Below are positions 22,279-32,778 of a stretch of 64,000 nt of DNA, piece by piece. Where the stretch lies: assembly GCA_023014485.1 (NCBI GenBank), contig JAJOZX010009059.1, positions 57,501-121,500 on the forward strand, written 5' to 3'. Below the pieces are notes generated by a model, which saw only the letters and a program-made list of their open reading frames with translations, was not told the origin of the DNA and did no database searches. The stretch is from Bathynomus jamesi. Its lineage: Eukaryota > Arthropoda > Malacostraca > Isopoda > Cirolanidae. The first letter of the stretch is position 1, and every line of letters begins with the position of its first letter. The position numbers were made by a program, and so were the translations under genes.

Positions 22279-23347
22279 CTTAAATTCGTTGAATTTATTT
22301 CTAATACTACGCGCGTTACAATAAAAGACGTTTAAATTATTTTTTACACGGATCGGCGTTTTAAACTATTTTTCACGTCGGGCCGGCGTTTCCCGGACCC
22401 ACAACGTTTAAAGAGGGCTTTGACCTATACAGCTTTCGAACGTTCTCATCGATTAACCAACCTAGCCTAGCATTCCCTATTTCAGTGAAATGCACCCGAT
22501 CTTTTATAAAAAGGCTAGGATCACTAAATTCTGACCACAGCTTTACGAAGGGTACATTTTCCTGAGCACAAATCTCTTCTAGTTTAGTGTTCAAAAATAT
22601 TTTTTTTGACGTAAACCTAAAATTTAAACCATGCCTAGGGGTAATACTTAGAACTAAAGACCTATCTGACCTTGCCTTCAGGAACCTAATTAACCCCCTG
22701 TATCTGTCCAAAAAGTCAGGCACTCTCGTATCGGGCCTATAAGAGTCGTTGCCCCCTACCATCGTCACCAACATCGAGTGACGGGAGGCAAAATCAATCC
22801 TATCTACTTCGTCTCTCATTGTCAAACCTGGCACCTGGTAGACAGACCCTCCACCTCTTGGTTGGATTCCGTTCAACGAACTCCTTATCCATATGACGCA
22901 CTAAGAAGTTCCCAATTAAAATCGTTTTCCCCTCGTTCACATCATTATCCAACTGGGCGAAAGGGTTCGAAACATCAATAGGGTGGGGGAGGAGGTTAAT
23001 ATGTTTTAAATGACATGGGCTGGACCTGTAAATCAAAATAACTTTTTATGGGGTAGTTTTAGTCGCTTTATTCAAATTTGTCACTCATTTTTTGTGCAAA
23101 CTATTGTAGAAAATAATAATAATAATAATAATAATATATATTTAGTGTATTTGTAGTCGGGGGTGGTATGACGTTATGTTACTCTGCGACTTAATTAGTT
23201 TGTTGGTTTCTGTTCCCGCTATTTTTTTTCTAATTGGATTCAGTTTGGTGGTGTTTGTGATAGAATTATGACGTGCCGTTTGTGTGGTTTCGACTTTGAG
23301 AACTTGATTCGTCATGTGCCCTAGATGATTAATCAAATGATTAATTG

Positions 23348-23450
23348 AATGCCGGTTAGGTTAAATGAATGCCCGGTTAGGTCAACTGAATGCCCGGTCA
23401 GGTTAACTGAATGCCTGGTTAGGTTAATTGAATGCCCGGTTAGGTCAACT
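23348..23450. repeat. 21-bp tandem repeat (gaatgcccggttaggt unit)
   Basis: About five units of gaatgcccggttaggtcaact with point differences. The same unit, followed by the same ggttaggttaagttgtgata sequence, occurs at 53897-54060, so both are parts of one foldback-element family. Confidence 0.85.
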
Positions 23451-23644
23451 GTACGCCCTTGAGTGGTTAGGTTAAGTTGTGATATTTTCGTTAGTTTAAA
23501 CGAAAATAACGAGAGCAAACTTTTCTGGTTAATTTTGAGGTGTTTTGCACGTTTACTGTGGTAATGCGTCGTTTACGAGATCTCGTAACAAGAACATGTT
23601 AGGTTATGCTTTATTGTATAAAACGTAGTCAAAAATACATTTTT

Positions 23645-23803
23645 CAAGTGTATTTTGGTGTGCTTTGTTCAAATATGGCCTTCATTTCTTGTGCAAATGA
23701 ACAGAAATACAGTTGTCATTGCATGGCCCAAACACACATTTCTGTTAATTTGCACAAGAAATTAAGGTTACATTTGAACAGAGCACACCAAAATAAACTA
23801 GAA
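23645..23803. repeat. Large imperfect palindrome
   Basis: The left arm tattttggtgtgctttgttc and onwards is mirrored by gaacagagcacaccaaaata at the right, with arms of about 60 bases around a 25-base centre. It could fold as a long hairpin. Confidence 0.75.
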
Positions 23804-24449
23804 AAATGTATTTTTTATTTCAACTTCAGGCCATGTCATTTGCGACATAATTATCGGGGGAGGATTCCTATCACCTAACGTACGTGGCCTAGCTCCCCCC
23901 TTAACTACTCTAAATTCGTCCCCGTCTACTAATCTCGGACCAACCTTAACCCCTTCCTCAACTCTGTCCAACCTTCCCGATAAGCTACCTATACTAGAAA
24001 CTAGGTTCGTAACCTCACCTTTCAACTTATGACGTCTTCAACGTTAGTATAGGTTCGGCCTTCGTCAACAGTAAGCCTACCCCTGCCCTCATCAAGCATT
24101 GCAAGTCTTTCCGTCACCTCGTGTGCACTACATTTTAAATCAACCATCTCTTCTCTTAACTCGCAAAATAAACAAACCGATCTCTTGGTAATCACCATAG
24201 GACCGCCGTTGTAATCATTAAAATCAGTATACCACCAATTAACCCCACATCTAGCACACGACACTTCCTGCGACGGCATCGCACAAGTTAAAGTAGTTAA
24301 CGTTTATAACCGTCACAAGTTTAAATTAAATTAAGCCGGCACGCTATGAAAACTTCTAAATCGCTAAAAACCACTAATATTCAGTTACTTAACTATAACA
24401 ATGTGAATATAAACGCAAGTATATAAAATTCAGAACTTTCCAACAGTAA

Positions 24450-24534
24450 ATTTATTGGCAATATCCTAAAGTAGAAAGCGTATCAGAGAACCCAGGGAAT
24501 GCGTCCGCTCAGTAAGGAGTCTGGCTGACGAATG
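24450..24534 (+). pseudogene. BED-type hAT transposase, second piece
   Basis: The last codons before the LINE read GVWLTN and continue directly as DLWTFDTN after 31189 when the LINE and one target copy are removed. The joined motif LTNDLWTF is the first catalytic Asp region of hAT transposases (usually TTDxWTS). The stretch 24311-24449 upstream has no recognised coding content. Confidence 0.6.
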
Positions 24535-26376
24535 TTGATTGATTGATTAAGTTTAATGGTGCACCAATCCAATGGGTTATTAACACCAGAACGGAGACAG
24601 TGTGTGCTGCGAGTTAAGAGTTAATCACAAGTGTTCAGGGCATAATAAATGTGGAAAAAGGACAGGAGAGTAAGAGACCCATCACCTCTTTAGCCACAGG
24701 GCCGACTCTGTGGCGCTTGTAAAGAGGGCCTCTAGCTACATAGACAGGGAAAGTGAAAAAAAAAGTAAACAAATAAATAGATAAATAAATAAGGAAATAA
24801 AATTAAATGAATGCATAGAATTGGGACTCCATCAAAATGCTGAGTACAGGATGAGAAGGAAAGTATAGGCTGAGAATGGAGCTTAGTTGAAAGAGTAGAG
24901 TGAGATCTCGGCACACAATCCGAAGACACAAACGGGCAGCATTATATGCCGGACACTCAAGAAGTACATGGGAGAGGGTAAGTGAGGCATGACAAGGGTG
25001 ACTAAAAGCATGAGGGCTATTGGTGAAGAAGTGCTGGTGCGTAAGGCGACAAGTACCAAGGCGGAGCCTAGCCAGGATCACCTGTTCCCGTCAGGATAAA
25101 TTAGATGATGGCTCGGTATCCAGAGGAAGATTATAGAGATATGGTTGGGAAGCAAATGTAGCAACCGTAAAATTTGGTGGATGAGGAAATATGGAGAAGA
25201 GTTTCTTTCCAGGGCTTGCAGAGCGAAGAAGAAATCAGAGCAGATAACAAAGTTGTGACGATGCAGTGTGTTGCGAGAAATGTATTGAACTGCTCGAAAA
25301 ATGGCATAAAGTTCTGCCGTAAAAATGCCACAGGTAGAGGGCAGCTGCCAAAATGTGGTGAGTGTCAGTGACAAAGGCAAATGCTGCTTGTCCATCTAGA
25401 AGTTTAGAACAATGTGTGTAGATAAATTGGGAGGCTGGTAAGGACTCTATGAGGGCAAAGAAATTACTTTGTCTGACAACAGAGGCTACCTGAGACTTTA
25501 AATACTTAAGGAGGTCATAAGTGAAAGGGAATGGAGTTATCAAATAGAGCGGGGACAGCCCGCTGGAGTGTAAGTCATCACCAGAAATGTTAAAAGCAGA
25601 GAAAATCCTTTGAGCAGCAGCAATGAAGGGCAAAAGATGGCGTCGTTGCAGATAAAATTGGAACAAGTAAAAATCCAGGTACAACCGGCGGACAGGGTGA
25701 TGAGCTATGCTGAAGGTGCGGAGAAGATAACGAAGACCCAACAATAACCGACAAAATTGTAAAGGCATGATAAGAGCCTCTGCTTCCAGGAGGTCCACCC
25801 GGGTGCAGCGCAGTGCGCCCACAGCAAGTTGAATGCCTCTATACTGGACCCTATCCAATATAAAGAGATGACAAGAAGCAGCAGGGGAATCTAAGAAACT
25901 TCCATAGACAATTCTTGATCGAACCAGAACTTTGTACAGACGGAGTAGGGTATCCCTGCAGGATCCCCACGTCGTGTTGGAGAGATATCCCAGGATAGAA
26001 AGAGGCTTAGTACACCGATTTTTGATGGACTCAATGTGGGACTTCCAGGTCAGACCTTGATCGAAGACCATCCCTAAAAATCTATATTCAGTTACTCGAG
26101 CAATGGGAAAGGAGTCTAAGTGTAGTGGACGATGGTCAAGAATAGGGCGTTTGGTGAAGACCATATACTTCGTTTTTGCAACAGAAAAGTTCAGTCCCCA
26201 GTCATGAGACCAGTCGATTAAAGCGTCTCGCATGTCCTGAGCATATTTTAAGGCCTCATGGAGGTCACCTGACGGTACCCAAAAGGCACAATCATCAGCA
26301 TACATGAAGTATGAGACAGAACGGAGTTCAGCAAAGATGTCGTTGATCATAATCAGAAAGAGAGTGGGGCTAAGTA

Positions 26377-27746
26377 CGGGCTCCAATAAACTTTAGCACC
26401 CCCGCCCATGGCCTAAACCATTAGAGGTACAGTAAAACTAAACATACCTTACAAAAGAGAATTTAATCCTGCGTTTAATGAGAAACAATTAAAACTTGGT
26501 GTTCCCACCATTGGCTTCCAAGACAGCCTAAATTCGCTTTGGGTAGCTTGCTAAAAGTGACGTGAATAGATCTTGATCATTACGCAAATTTGCTAAAACA
26601 GTTTCAATGTGTTGCGTCATTGTATCCTTCGAAAATCGATTTGCTGCAGGTTCTTGAAACAAGAGACATTCAGCCTTGTCCTTTATAACTGATCCAATGT
26701 GTTCACAGACATTCAGGTCAGGAGAATTTCCTGGCCATTCTTCATTTCCAAAGAAATCGATCTCATGGTTCCGCAACAACTGTTCAGTGGCTAATGCCTT
26801 AAAGCAGGGGGCCTTATCGTGCAGAAGTGTGACCTGATCGATATCCATAACATTGTTTGGGTTTCTTAGAAAAGGAATGACATGCTGGGATAGAATAATA
26901 TCACGAAAATACTGTCCATCACAACTCTGACCATTTGGCTTCAGCACCCACATGAGCTTCTTTGCAGTGAACAAAACAAACACACCAACACAGTCTGGAC
27001 TTCTTAATAATTCGCGATAATGTTCATTGTCATCGATTTCATCTGGTGTTGTGGCCCACACTCGATCATTTTGGTAGTTAGGCCGACGTGTTACGTAAAC
27101 AAGAAATTCATCGGAAACAGCTAAATGCATGAAATCATCCACATCCAAATTTTCAAGATAATGTGCAAACCACATTCTGTCATGGATGTTAAGTTGAGTT
27201 TTCTTGGCTTTGGAAGTTCATGCCAAGCCTTTAAACCTTGCCTATGACGGTACAGTCGAATGATCTCACCACTAACGATCTTTCCTCTCAACACTTCGAT
27301 CTCTCTAGAAAGTTTAGCACAGCTGTTTTTCCGCTTACGCGTACCGCTTTCAATGATGTCCTTTGTTTCCTGAGAGAGTGGCAAATTTGGGCGCCCACAT
27401 TTGATTGTATCCATTTCACATTCATCCAAAGTTTTATTCCAATTTCTTTTGACGAAGTCCTCACTTCTTCGCAACTTTTTGGCAACCCATGAACATGTTA
27501 TAAAGGTGGCTCCAGCATCACGAGCTTCCCGAAATGTTATTGCTCGTATGCAATCTATCACACGTTGCCTCTCCGAATCACCAATTAATTGAGAAGCCAT
27601 TATATTATCACTTTATCAGCTAGAGTAACTTTAATACCTGCAATAAATAAGGAATTTTATATATTTTTATAATCACTAAAAACTATTTTGATATAAGTAA
27701 ACATGTAAGCTGCAGATGGGGGGGTCTAAGGTTTTTTGGAACCCCT
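26377..27746 (-). mobile_element. Tc1/mariner-superfamily element with DD37E-like spacing
   Basis: The ends are inverted and imperfect: gggctccaataaactttag on the left and the reverse complement of aggggttccaaaaaacctta on the right. TA lies at 26375-26376 and 27747-27748. Its removal restores the LINE reading [13 protein letters not shown]. Size 1370 bp. Confidence 0.83.
26528..27600 (-). pseudogene. Mariner-superfamily transposase, one frameshift
   Basis: The N-terminal frame (27600-27121) has a helix-turn-helix region with SERQRVIDCIRAITF and CGRPNLPLS. The catalytic frame (27175-26528) has HLAVSDEFLVYVT, HDKAPCFKA and NSPDLNVCEHIGS. Counting from the Asp of HDKA to the Glu of CEH gives 37 residues between them, a DD37E arrangement. 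Only a frame change near 27130-27175 separates the two halves, so this is one of the better preserved transposases of the window. It lies in the same orientation as the LINE it interrupts. Confidence 0.8.
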
Positions 27747-29491
27747 TACACTGCCTTGAGGAACCCCTGTCTCAATCTCAAAAGTCTCTGAGAGATGGTT
27801 ATTAGAATATAGTGATATACGTCTGTGCAGCAAGAAGTTGGCAATAAAGTTAGCTAAATGGCCACGCAGTCCCAGATTGTGTAATTTAAGCAGACCATGA
27901 TGCCAGATTGAGTCAAATGCCTTGGAGGTATCCAGAAACACAGCCACAAGGTATTCACCCCGTAAGGCAATCTCCCGTACACCACATTCCAGACGGGTAA
28001 GTGCATCATAAGGGGAAAAGCCCCTGCGGAAACCACTCTGATGGAGATCTAGAAGAGAGCTATCCTCCAGGTAAAGAAGAAGCCTCCTGTTGACCATCTT
28101 CTCAAAGACTTTGCACAGGTGAGAGCAATAGGGCGGTATGACTGTACATCAGTTGGAAGCTTTCCGGGCTTGAGAGAGGGGAGAATCAGAGCTGACTTTA
28201 ACAACTCAGGCAGAGTGGAGAGTGTTATAAACTTCCCCATTATCAGAGTGAAAATAGATATGCGAGAGCTCAGCTTCGGCCATTCTATAAACAAAGGGTT
28301 CAGTGTAGTTTCGAATGCTGTTGACAGTAACAAAGTGTAAGATGAGCATGTTGCAGACCACTGCCGGGTCAGAGTATGGAATGCCATCTTTAACTAAGAC
28401 CTTACGTGGCAGCATAGAGGAGGGGCCTTGAAAGGCCCGGATTTTTTTCCAGACTGCAGATTAGGGTGCACCAAAGGAGATGTTAACATAGTTCCTCTAA
28501 GAGGTTCTCTGCTAATTTTACAGTGTGTCGAGCAAGTGCTCGAGCATGTTTGTAGTTGATAAATAGACGTAGAATTGGGTTCTTTCGAAAGCTACTGAGG
28601 GCCCTCTTACGTGACAAAACAGCAGCTTCACATTCAGCAGTCCACCATGCTGCATTATACTTAGGACTAACGGTACTTGACTTCAATGGAATAGAGGCAG
28701 AGGCGGCTGTGAGTATGGAGGTAGAAGTGGCTGTACAATCCAGATCGGCATCATAAGAGGGAAGAGGAAAGTTGGCTAAACGGGCATAAGCATTCCAGTC
28801 AGCTTTTTTCAGATCAAAGCGGAAACGTCGTTGAATGGGAGGAAGGGAGGATGTCGACTACAGAAAGATAGGGAAATGGTCACTATCACAAAGGTCAGAG
28901 GATACGAACCACTGGAACTGGTGGGCCAGTTCTTGACTACAAATGGTCAGATCAATGGAGGAGAAAGTCCCTCTACCATCAGAGAGGTTAGTGGGGGTGG
29001 GCAAATTAAACAAAAATAAGGAGTTGTCCAAAACGAAGTCAGCAAGGAGGACCCCTCTCTCGTCGCAAAAAGAGGAGCCCCAACAAGAGTGATGGGCATT
29101 GAAGTCACCTAATAAGATGAAGGGAGTTGGCAGTTCCTGTACAAGATCATCAAGCAACTGTAAGGTGAGAGAAAAGCCGGGGGGAATGTACAAAGAGCAG
29201 ACTGTAGTCGCTCTACCAAAGAGCGGAACCTGTGCTGCAACTGCTTCGAGTGGAGTATGTAATGAGAGGAGAGTGCCAGAAAGAAGGGCATGAAGCAGTA
29301 AAGCAACACCACCCCATGAGCACTCCTATCTTTTCTATAGAATGTGTAGTGTTTGAAATAAAGGGAGAATGGTTGGGACAGGCGAGTTTCCTGTAAGGCA
29401 ATTAGGGCAGGAGAATAGGTGCTAATTAAGTTCTGCAGCTGGGGTAGTCGTGCACGGAGGCTCTTGACATTCCACTGTATAAACGTGAAAA

Positions 29492-30893
29492 TTAAGGGGT
29501 GAAGAGGAGACGCATCTCCCCGGCGGAAGTAAGTTTTTTATTCGGAACAAGATTATTTGTATTACCATAAGAGGCAAGTCTGTTAACAATTTGTTGAGGA
29601 GATTTATTTCTGGACATAAGGTCACAAACATCCTTCACCAGCTGCCAATACTGGGAGCTGGTGAGACCACTGACAGCCCGAAGGCTCTTAGAATGAGGAG
29701 GGTGAGAGGCAGACTGGGAAGAAGGAGACGGGCCAGGAGGAGGCAAGGAGGGAAAATTACCGTATGGAAGCGAAGAGGTGTCTCTGAGAGTAAATGGATG
29801 AGGAGATGGAATTGTAGGAGGTGCGGAAGAAACAGGAGGGCATGGCGGAGAAGGCGAAGGCCTGGGTCTAGGCTGCACAGGTGGAGTTGGGGGAGAAGTC
29901 TGAGCTGAATAGGGATGGGATGGGTCTGTCCTGGCTACATGGGAAAATGACCTATCCAAGACTGAACAATGGCGTCTTGCTTCTGAGAAAGAGACATTAT
30001 TCAAACATTTGTATCGCACTATAGCCTGCTCCTTCAGGTAAACTGAGCAAGTGGAGGAGAAGGCGGGATGGAGAGCATGACAGTTTGCACAACCATCTGG
30101 ACCTTCACAATCTGGAGAGGAGTGAGACCCCCCACACCTCCCACAGCGGTGCTCATTCTGACAGACATCTCGGCTATGACCAAATCGTTGACACTTAAAG
30201 CAACGCAGAGGTCTCGGAAAGAAATGCTCAACAGTATAACTGAGGTAGCCACAATAGAGCTTAGTAGGGAGAACCTCCCCACCAAAGGTAAGTACCAAGA
30301 AGAAGAGTTCGCAGCTGAGATGGAGAAGAAGTCTGCAGTAACAAACTACCACTCCTACACTATTTGACAGACCTAACCTCCCCACAAAGGGGAGGTTAGG
30401 TCCCTTTGCCCTTTAAGGGCAAAGGGACTGACAGCAGTCATATAGACATATGAAGCGTAAGAAGGAATTTCATGATGTTGGTCACGACGCAGGAGGGGCT
30501 TAGTCTTGAAAGGAAGTGTAGGGGCAACATTTATCGCAGAACCGGACTTAGAACCAAGAACCTCACAATCACCGGAAACTGGACGCCCATCAACATACCT
30601 ACCCAAGGGGGGCCAGGTGCTATGGACAACAGAAGTAGTGCTAGTAGTAGATGGCAGGGAAGCTAGCACTGTAAAAGAGTTTGAAACAGGCACAGTGGTG
30701 AAATAAACTACTATGTGTGGCTCTGAGATTTCTGTGAGCGCTTAGAAGTGGGAACATCCTTAAGGCAGTTTGAGGACCTAGCCCTTTTTAATGCTTGGAA
30801 GCCATCCGAATCGCAATGCACTTCGGCAGAAACAATAGACGACTGGAGGGCAGAAGCACATCCATCCTCAGATGGGGCTGCCTGTGAAGACAT
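29492..30893 (-). pseudogene. I-type LINE ORF1 (gag-like, three zinc knuckles)
   Basis: The central part has three CCHC-type knuckles in series, CFKCQRFGHSRDVC, CGRCGGSHSSPDC and CANCHALHPAFSSTC, the usual nucleic-acid-binding array of LINE ORF1 proteins. Upstream lie Ser/Arg-rich residues (30893-30711 and 30693-30373) and downstream a Pro-rich linker. The frame is broken at the twin hairpins (30371-30427), where an extra palindromic stretch is present, and again at the stop after 30711. Confidence 0.78.
30371..30427. repeat. Two abutting perfect hairpins
   Basis: The stretch 30371-30401 is a perfect 13-bp stem (acctaacctcccc) with a 5-base loop. 30401-30427 is a second perfect 13-bp stem (tccctttgccctt) around one base. 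They share base 30401 and interrupt LINE ORF1 coding. Confidence 0.9.
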
Positions 30894-31176
30894 ACGTAAG
30901 AGCCGATCGAAAGATGGTAAGCTATCTGAACTAACCCGAAAGACCTAACCGAAGGCTAGGCCTGGCCCTGGCCAAAGCCTAGCAGCCAGACTCTCTCCCG
31001 AAAAAAAAGGAAAAGGCCTAATAGGGATTCAGCTAATTCAGTACACAATCGAAATAAAACGATTAAGTAAATCTACACAAACACAAACCAGGGTAAAAGC
31101 CCGGCTTAGAAATTAGCAATATCACTGAAACACGTCCTATCAGCACGATTGGCCGCTTGTTCCAGAAGAATGGTTT

Positions 31177-31728
31177 TGGCTGACGAATGATCTGTGGACA
31201 TTTGATACTAACAGTGAAGTCTTTATCAGTTTGACAGCAGGTGGAATTAATAGCAAATATGAGCAAAAGCAGTATGTTTTCGCCACCAAAATCTACCAGG
31301 TTCCCTTCTCATGAAAACATTGCAACTGCGTTGAATTCTGTATTGCAAGCATGGTCAATAGAAAGTGATTCGTGTGCATGCAGTTGTGCACGACATTGAC
31401 CGTAATATTACTAAAGCTATTGCGTTCTCGAAATAACAAGTGTTGATTGTGCAAATCATACTTTAGCACTTGCAGTTAATGAAGCCCTGTTTCAGATATA
31501 TGTGCAATTGTGCGCCGAATCTGTTCACATTTTAATCATCTCCAGCCTGTGACAGACTTAAGGAAATCCAGAAGCAACACAATTTACCCGAAAACAAACT
31601 TAGAGAGACGTTATCACCCGACGAAACTCTACATTCTATATATTACAACGATTTCAACAAAAATCTGCAGTTGTTGCATATGGCTGGGACAATGACATCA
31701 GTAACCACCAGTTGCCTCTTATTTAGCG
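31177..31728 (+). pseudogene. BED-type hAT transposase, middle piece
   Basis: Switching frames give LTNDLWTFDTNSEVFISLTA (first Asp region), ENIATALNSVLQAWSIES, then VVHDIDRNITKAIA (usual hAT second Asp block, HDNxxNxxKA), SVDCANHTLALAVNEAL (the C..H motif) and RKIQKQ-like codons after 31560. Four or more frameshifts. It resumes at 36074 after a 4.3-kb insertion. Confidence 0.72.
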
Positions 31729-32113
31729 CATGGGCAGATCCATGGGGATCTAGGGGCACGTGCCTCTCCTAGGATAGACCCCCAAAGGACAAATGGAATT
31801 TGTGAACGTTTTGTCCAACAATTGACAGCTAAATCATGATAATTAGGTTTATATAATAATGCATTAATTGTGAAATGTCTGTTATAATACATTATAACTG
31901 AACCTAAAATACATTACTGATCATATATTTTGTGTTTAATTATACTGTATTATAACTGTGTATTATACTGTAAGTATTACAGTAAGTATTGCATTACAAA
32001 ACCAGTTACGACCTCTCCTGCTTCAGTTTCTACTAATAATATAAATAGTACTAATACCCCTCTCTCTTCCCCAAGTTCTCAACTCTTCGAACAAGTGCGT
32101 AAAGGAACCCCCA

Positions 32114-32728
32114 TTGAGAAAACCTAAGACTTGTCTACCAGTAATAAAAAACAATAAGTTTTCTGTTTTGGGTTTCGAAGATGCTGATGAACCGGAAATA
32201 CGACTCGTTGGCGATTCCATTGTTCGAAGGCAGCTCGAGGAATTTTGTGGGAGAAACTCTCGTCGTAGGCGCCGTTACTGCTACCCTGTTGCAAGGGTGG
32301 AGGAAATAACTAATAGTGTTGACTATTTCACAGAAGGAACCTCTGAGGACACAACGTATGTTATTCATGTCGGTACTAATAACGTTTCAAATTCTAGATC
32401 GGAAGAGCTGCTGACTAGGTACAGGGACTTACTAGAGCGACTAAAGGAAAAAACTAATAAGATTGTTTTAACAGGTATACTTCCTCGAATTATCCAACGT
32501 AGCTATTTCTACAGCAAGGCGACCTATATCAATAATAACCTAAAGTCTCTTTGCCAACAGGAAGGAGTGCATGTTGCGAATTTTTGGAACAGTTTCTACG
32601 GCAGGAGGGACTTGTTCCTTGGAGATGGACTTCATATTAATGACGTTGGAGCTGCGCGTTTAGGAAGACTATTTCATAATACTGTCTCTTCTTTTCATGC
32701 TGCCGTAACTCGAATGGTCCCGGCGTAA
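32114..32728 (+). CDS. CR1 ORF1 SGNH/GDSL-type esterase domain, open frame
   Basis: A 204-residue open frame. IRLVGDSIVRRQLEEF holds the catalytic Ser (GDS), TTYVIHVGTNNVSN is the third block (GTNN), and FLGDGLHINDVGAARLGR is the fifth block with the catalytic Asp and His. All three key blocks are intact, unlike the related minus-strand copy at 22.4-23.0 kb. Such domains are known in ORF1 proteins of CR1-clade LINEs, where they may act in retrotransposition; their substrate is not settled. The upstream linker is Ser/Thr-rich. The real protein probably began further upstream. Confidence 0.8.
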   Translation: MRKPKTCLPVIKNNKFSVLGFEDADEPEIRLVGDSIVRRQLEEFCGRNSRRRRRYCYPVARVEEITNSVDYFTEGTSEDTTYVIHVGTNNVSNSRSEELLTRYRDLLERLKEKTNKIVLTGILPRIIQRSYFYSKATYINNNLKSLCQQEGVHVANFWNSFYGRRDLFLGDGLHINDVGAARLGRLFHNTVSSFHAAVTRMVPA

Positions 32729-32778
32729 TTTCCTCAAATTTCCCCTGCGCTCGCGAAGGCGTTGCAATTACAAACAAT

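Larger units (their letters stand above)
23012..23846. mobile_element. Palindrome-rich insertion in CR1 ORF1
   Basis: The CR1 frame stops at 23846 and resumes near 23012. The two ends are inverted: aaatgacatgggctg at 23009 and the reverse complement aaatgacatggcctg at 23845. The inside holds an (aat)n run (23118-23135), a 21-bp tandem array, and a large palindrome. No coding content is recognised. The ends are approximate and no clear target duplication was found. Confidence 0.45.
22373..24279 (-). pseudogene. CR1 ORF1: Cys-rich domain plus SGNH esterase
   Basis: The N-terminus (from 24279) has CARCGVNWWYTDF and CLFCELREEMVDLKC, a PHD-like zinc-binding pattern followed by a heptad-rich stretch. 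After the insertion the esterase-like domain shows ILIGNFLVRHMD, where family members have GDSxVR, so the nucleophile Ser motif is lost. It continues with MLVTMVGGNDSY (usual GTND) and FIKDRVHFTEIGNARLG (catalytic Asp-His block, usually DGxHxN). Such SGNH domains are known in CR1 ORF1 proteins. Broken by one insertion and a frame change near 22850. Confidence 0.72.
19450..24310 (-). mobile_element. CR1 LINE, near full length, decayed
   Basis: On the minus strand the order is a Cys-rich N-terminal ORF1 domain (24279-24022), an esterase-like domain (23036-22373), an endonuclease (22278-21300) and a reverse transcriptase (21244-19610). This is the gene order of CR1-clade LINEs. The ORF1 linker is interrupted by an insertion at about 23012-23846. 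The 5' and 3' ends are not exactly defined and no target duplication was found. It sits in the BED-type hAT. Confidence 0.75.
24700..29450 (-). pseudogene. I-type LINE ORF2 (EN-RT-RNase H)
   Basis: Endonuclease: ALIALQETRLSQP, FILLGDFNAHHSCWG, SSIDLTICS, SDHFPIF. Reverse transcriptase: QSGFRRGFSPYDAL, AVFLDTSKAFDSIWH, GVPQGSV, then the mariner, then LSPTLFLIMINDI, MYADDCAFWV and YRFLGMVFDQGLTW. RNase H: IYTHCSKLLDG (the usual first Asp of TDGS is His), IFTAELYAIFRAV, VICSDFFFALQAL and WIPSHH. C-terminus: RLRLGTCRLTHQHFF and LSHVLLECPAYNAAR. Frameshifts are few, so the copy is only moderately old. The mariner interrupts the RT between two of its most conserved motifs. Confidence 0.82.
24535..31176 (-). 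mobile_element. Full-length I-type LINE
   Basis: The 13-bp target duplication tggctgacgaatg lies at 24522-24534 and at 31177-31189. The 3' end on the minus strand carries an aatcaatcaatcaa tail, as expected of a non-LTR element. Length without the mariner is about 5.27 kb. It has an ORF1 with three zinc knuckles and an ORF2 with endonuclease, reverse transcriptase, RNase H and a C-terminal Cys-His motif. The presence of RNase H points to the I group. Confidence 0.85.

Noticed and set aside
22800..22981. CRISPR or other prokaryotic features
   Set aside because: No regular spacer-repeat arrays, operons or ribosome binding sites occur anywhere; tandem repeats here are direct minisatellites.
23390..23480. 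Telomere-like TTAGG words
   Set aside because: ttagg occurs once per 21-bp unit, not as pure (TTAGG)n, so this is a minisatellite in a foldback element and not a telomere.
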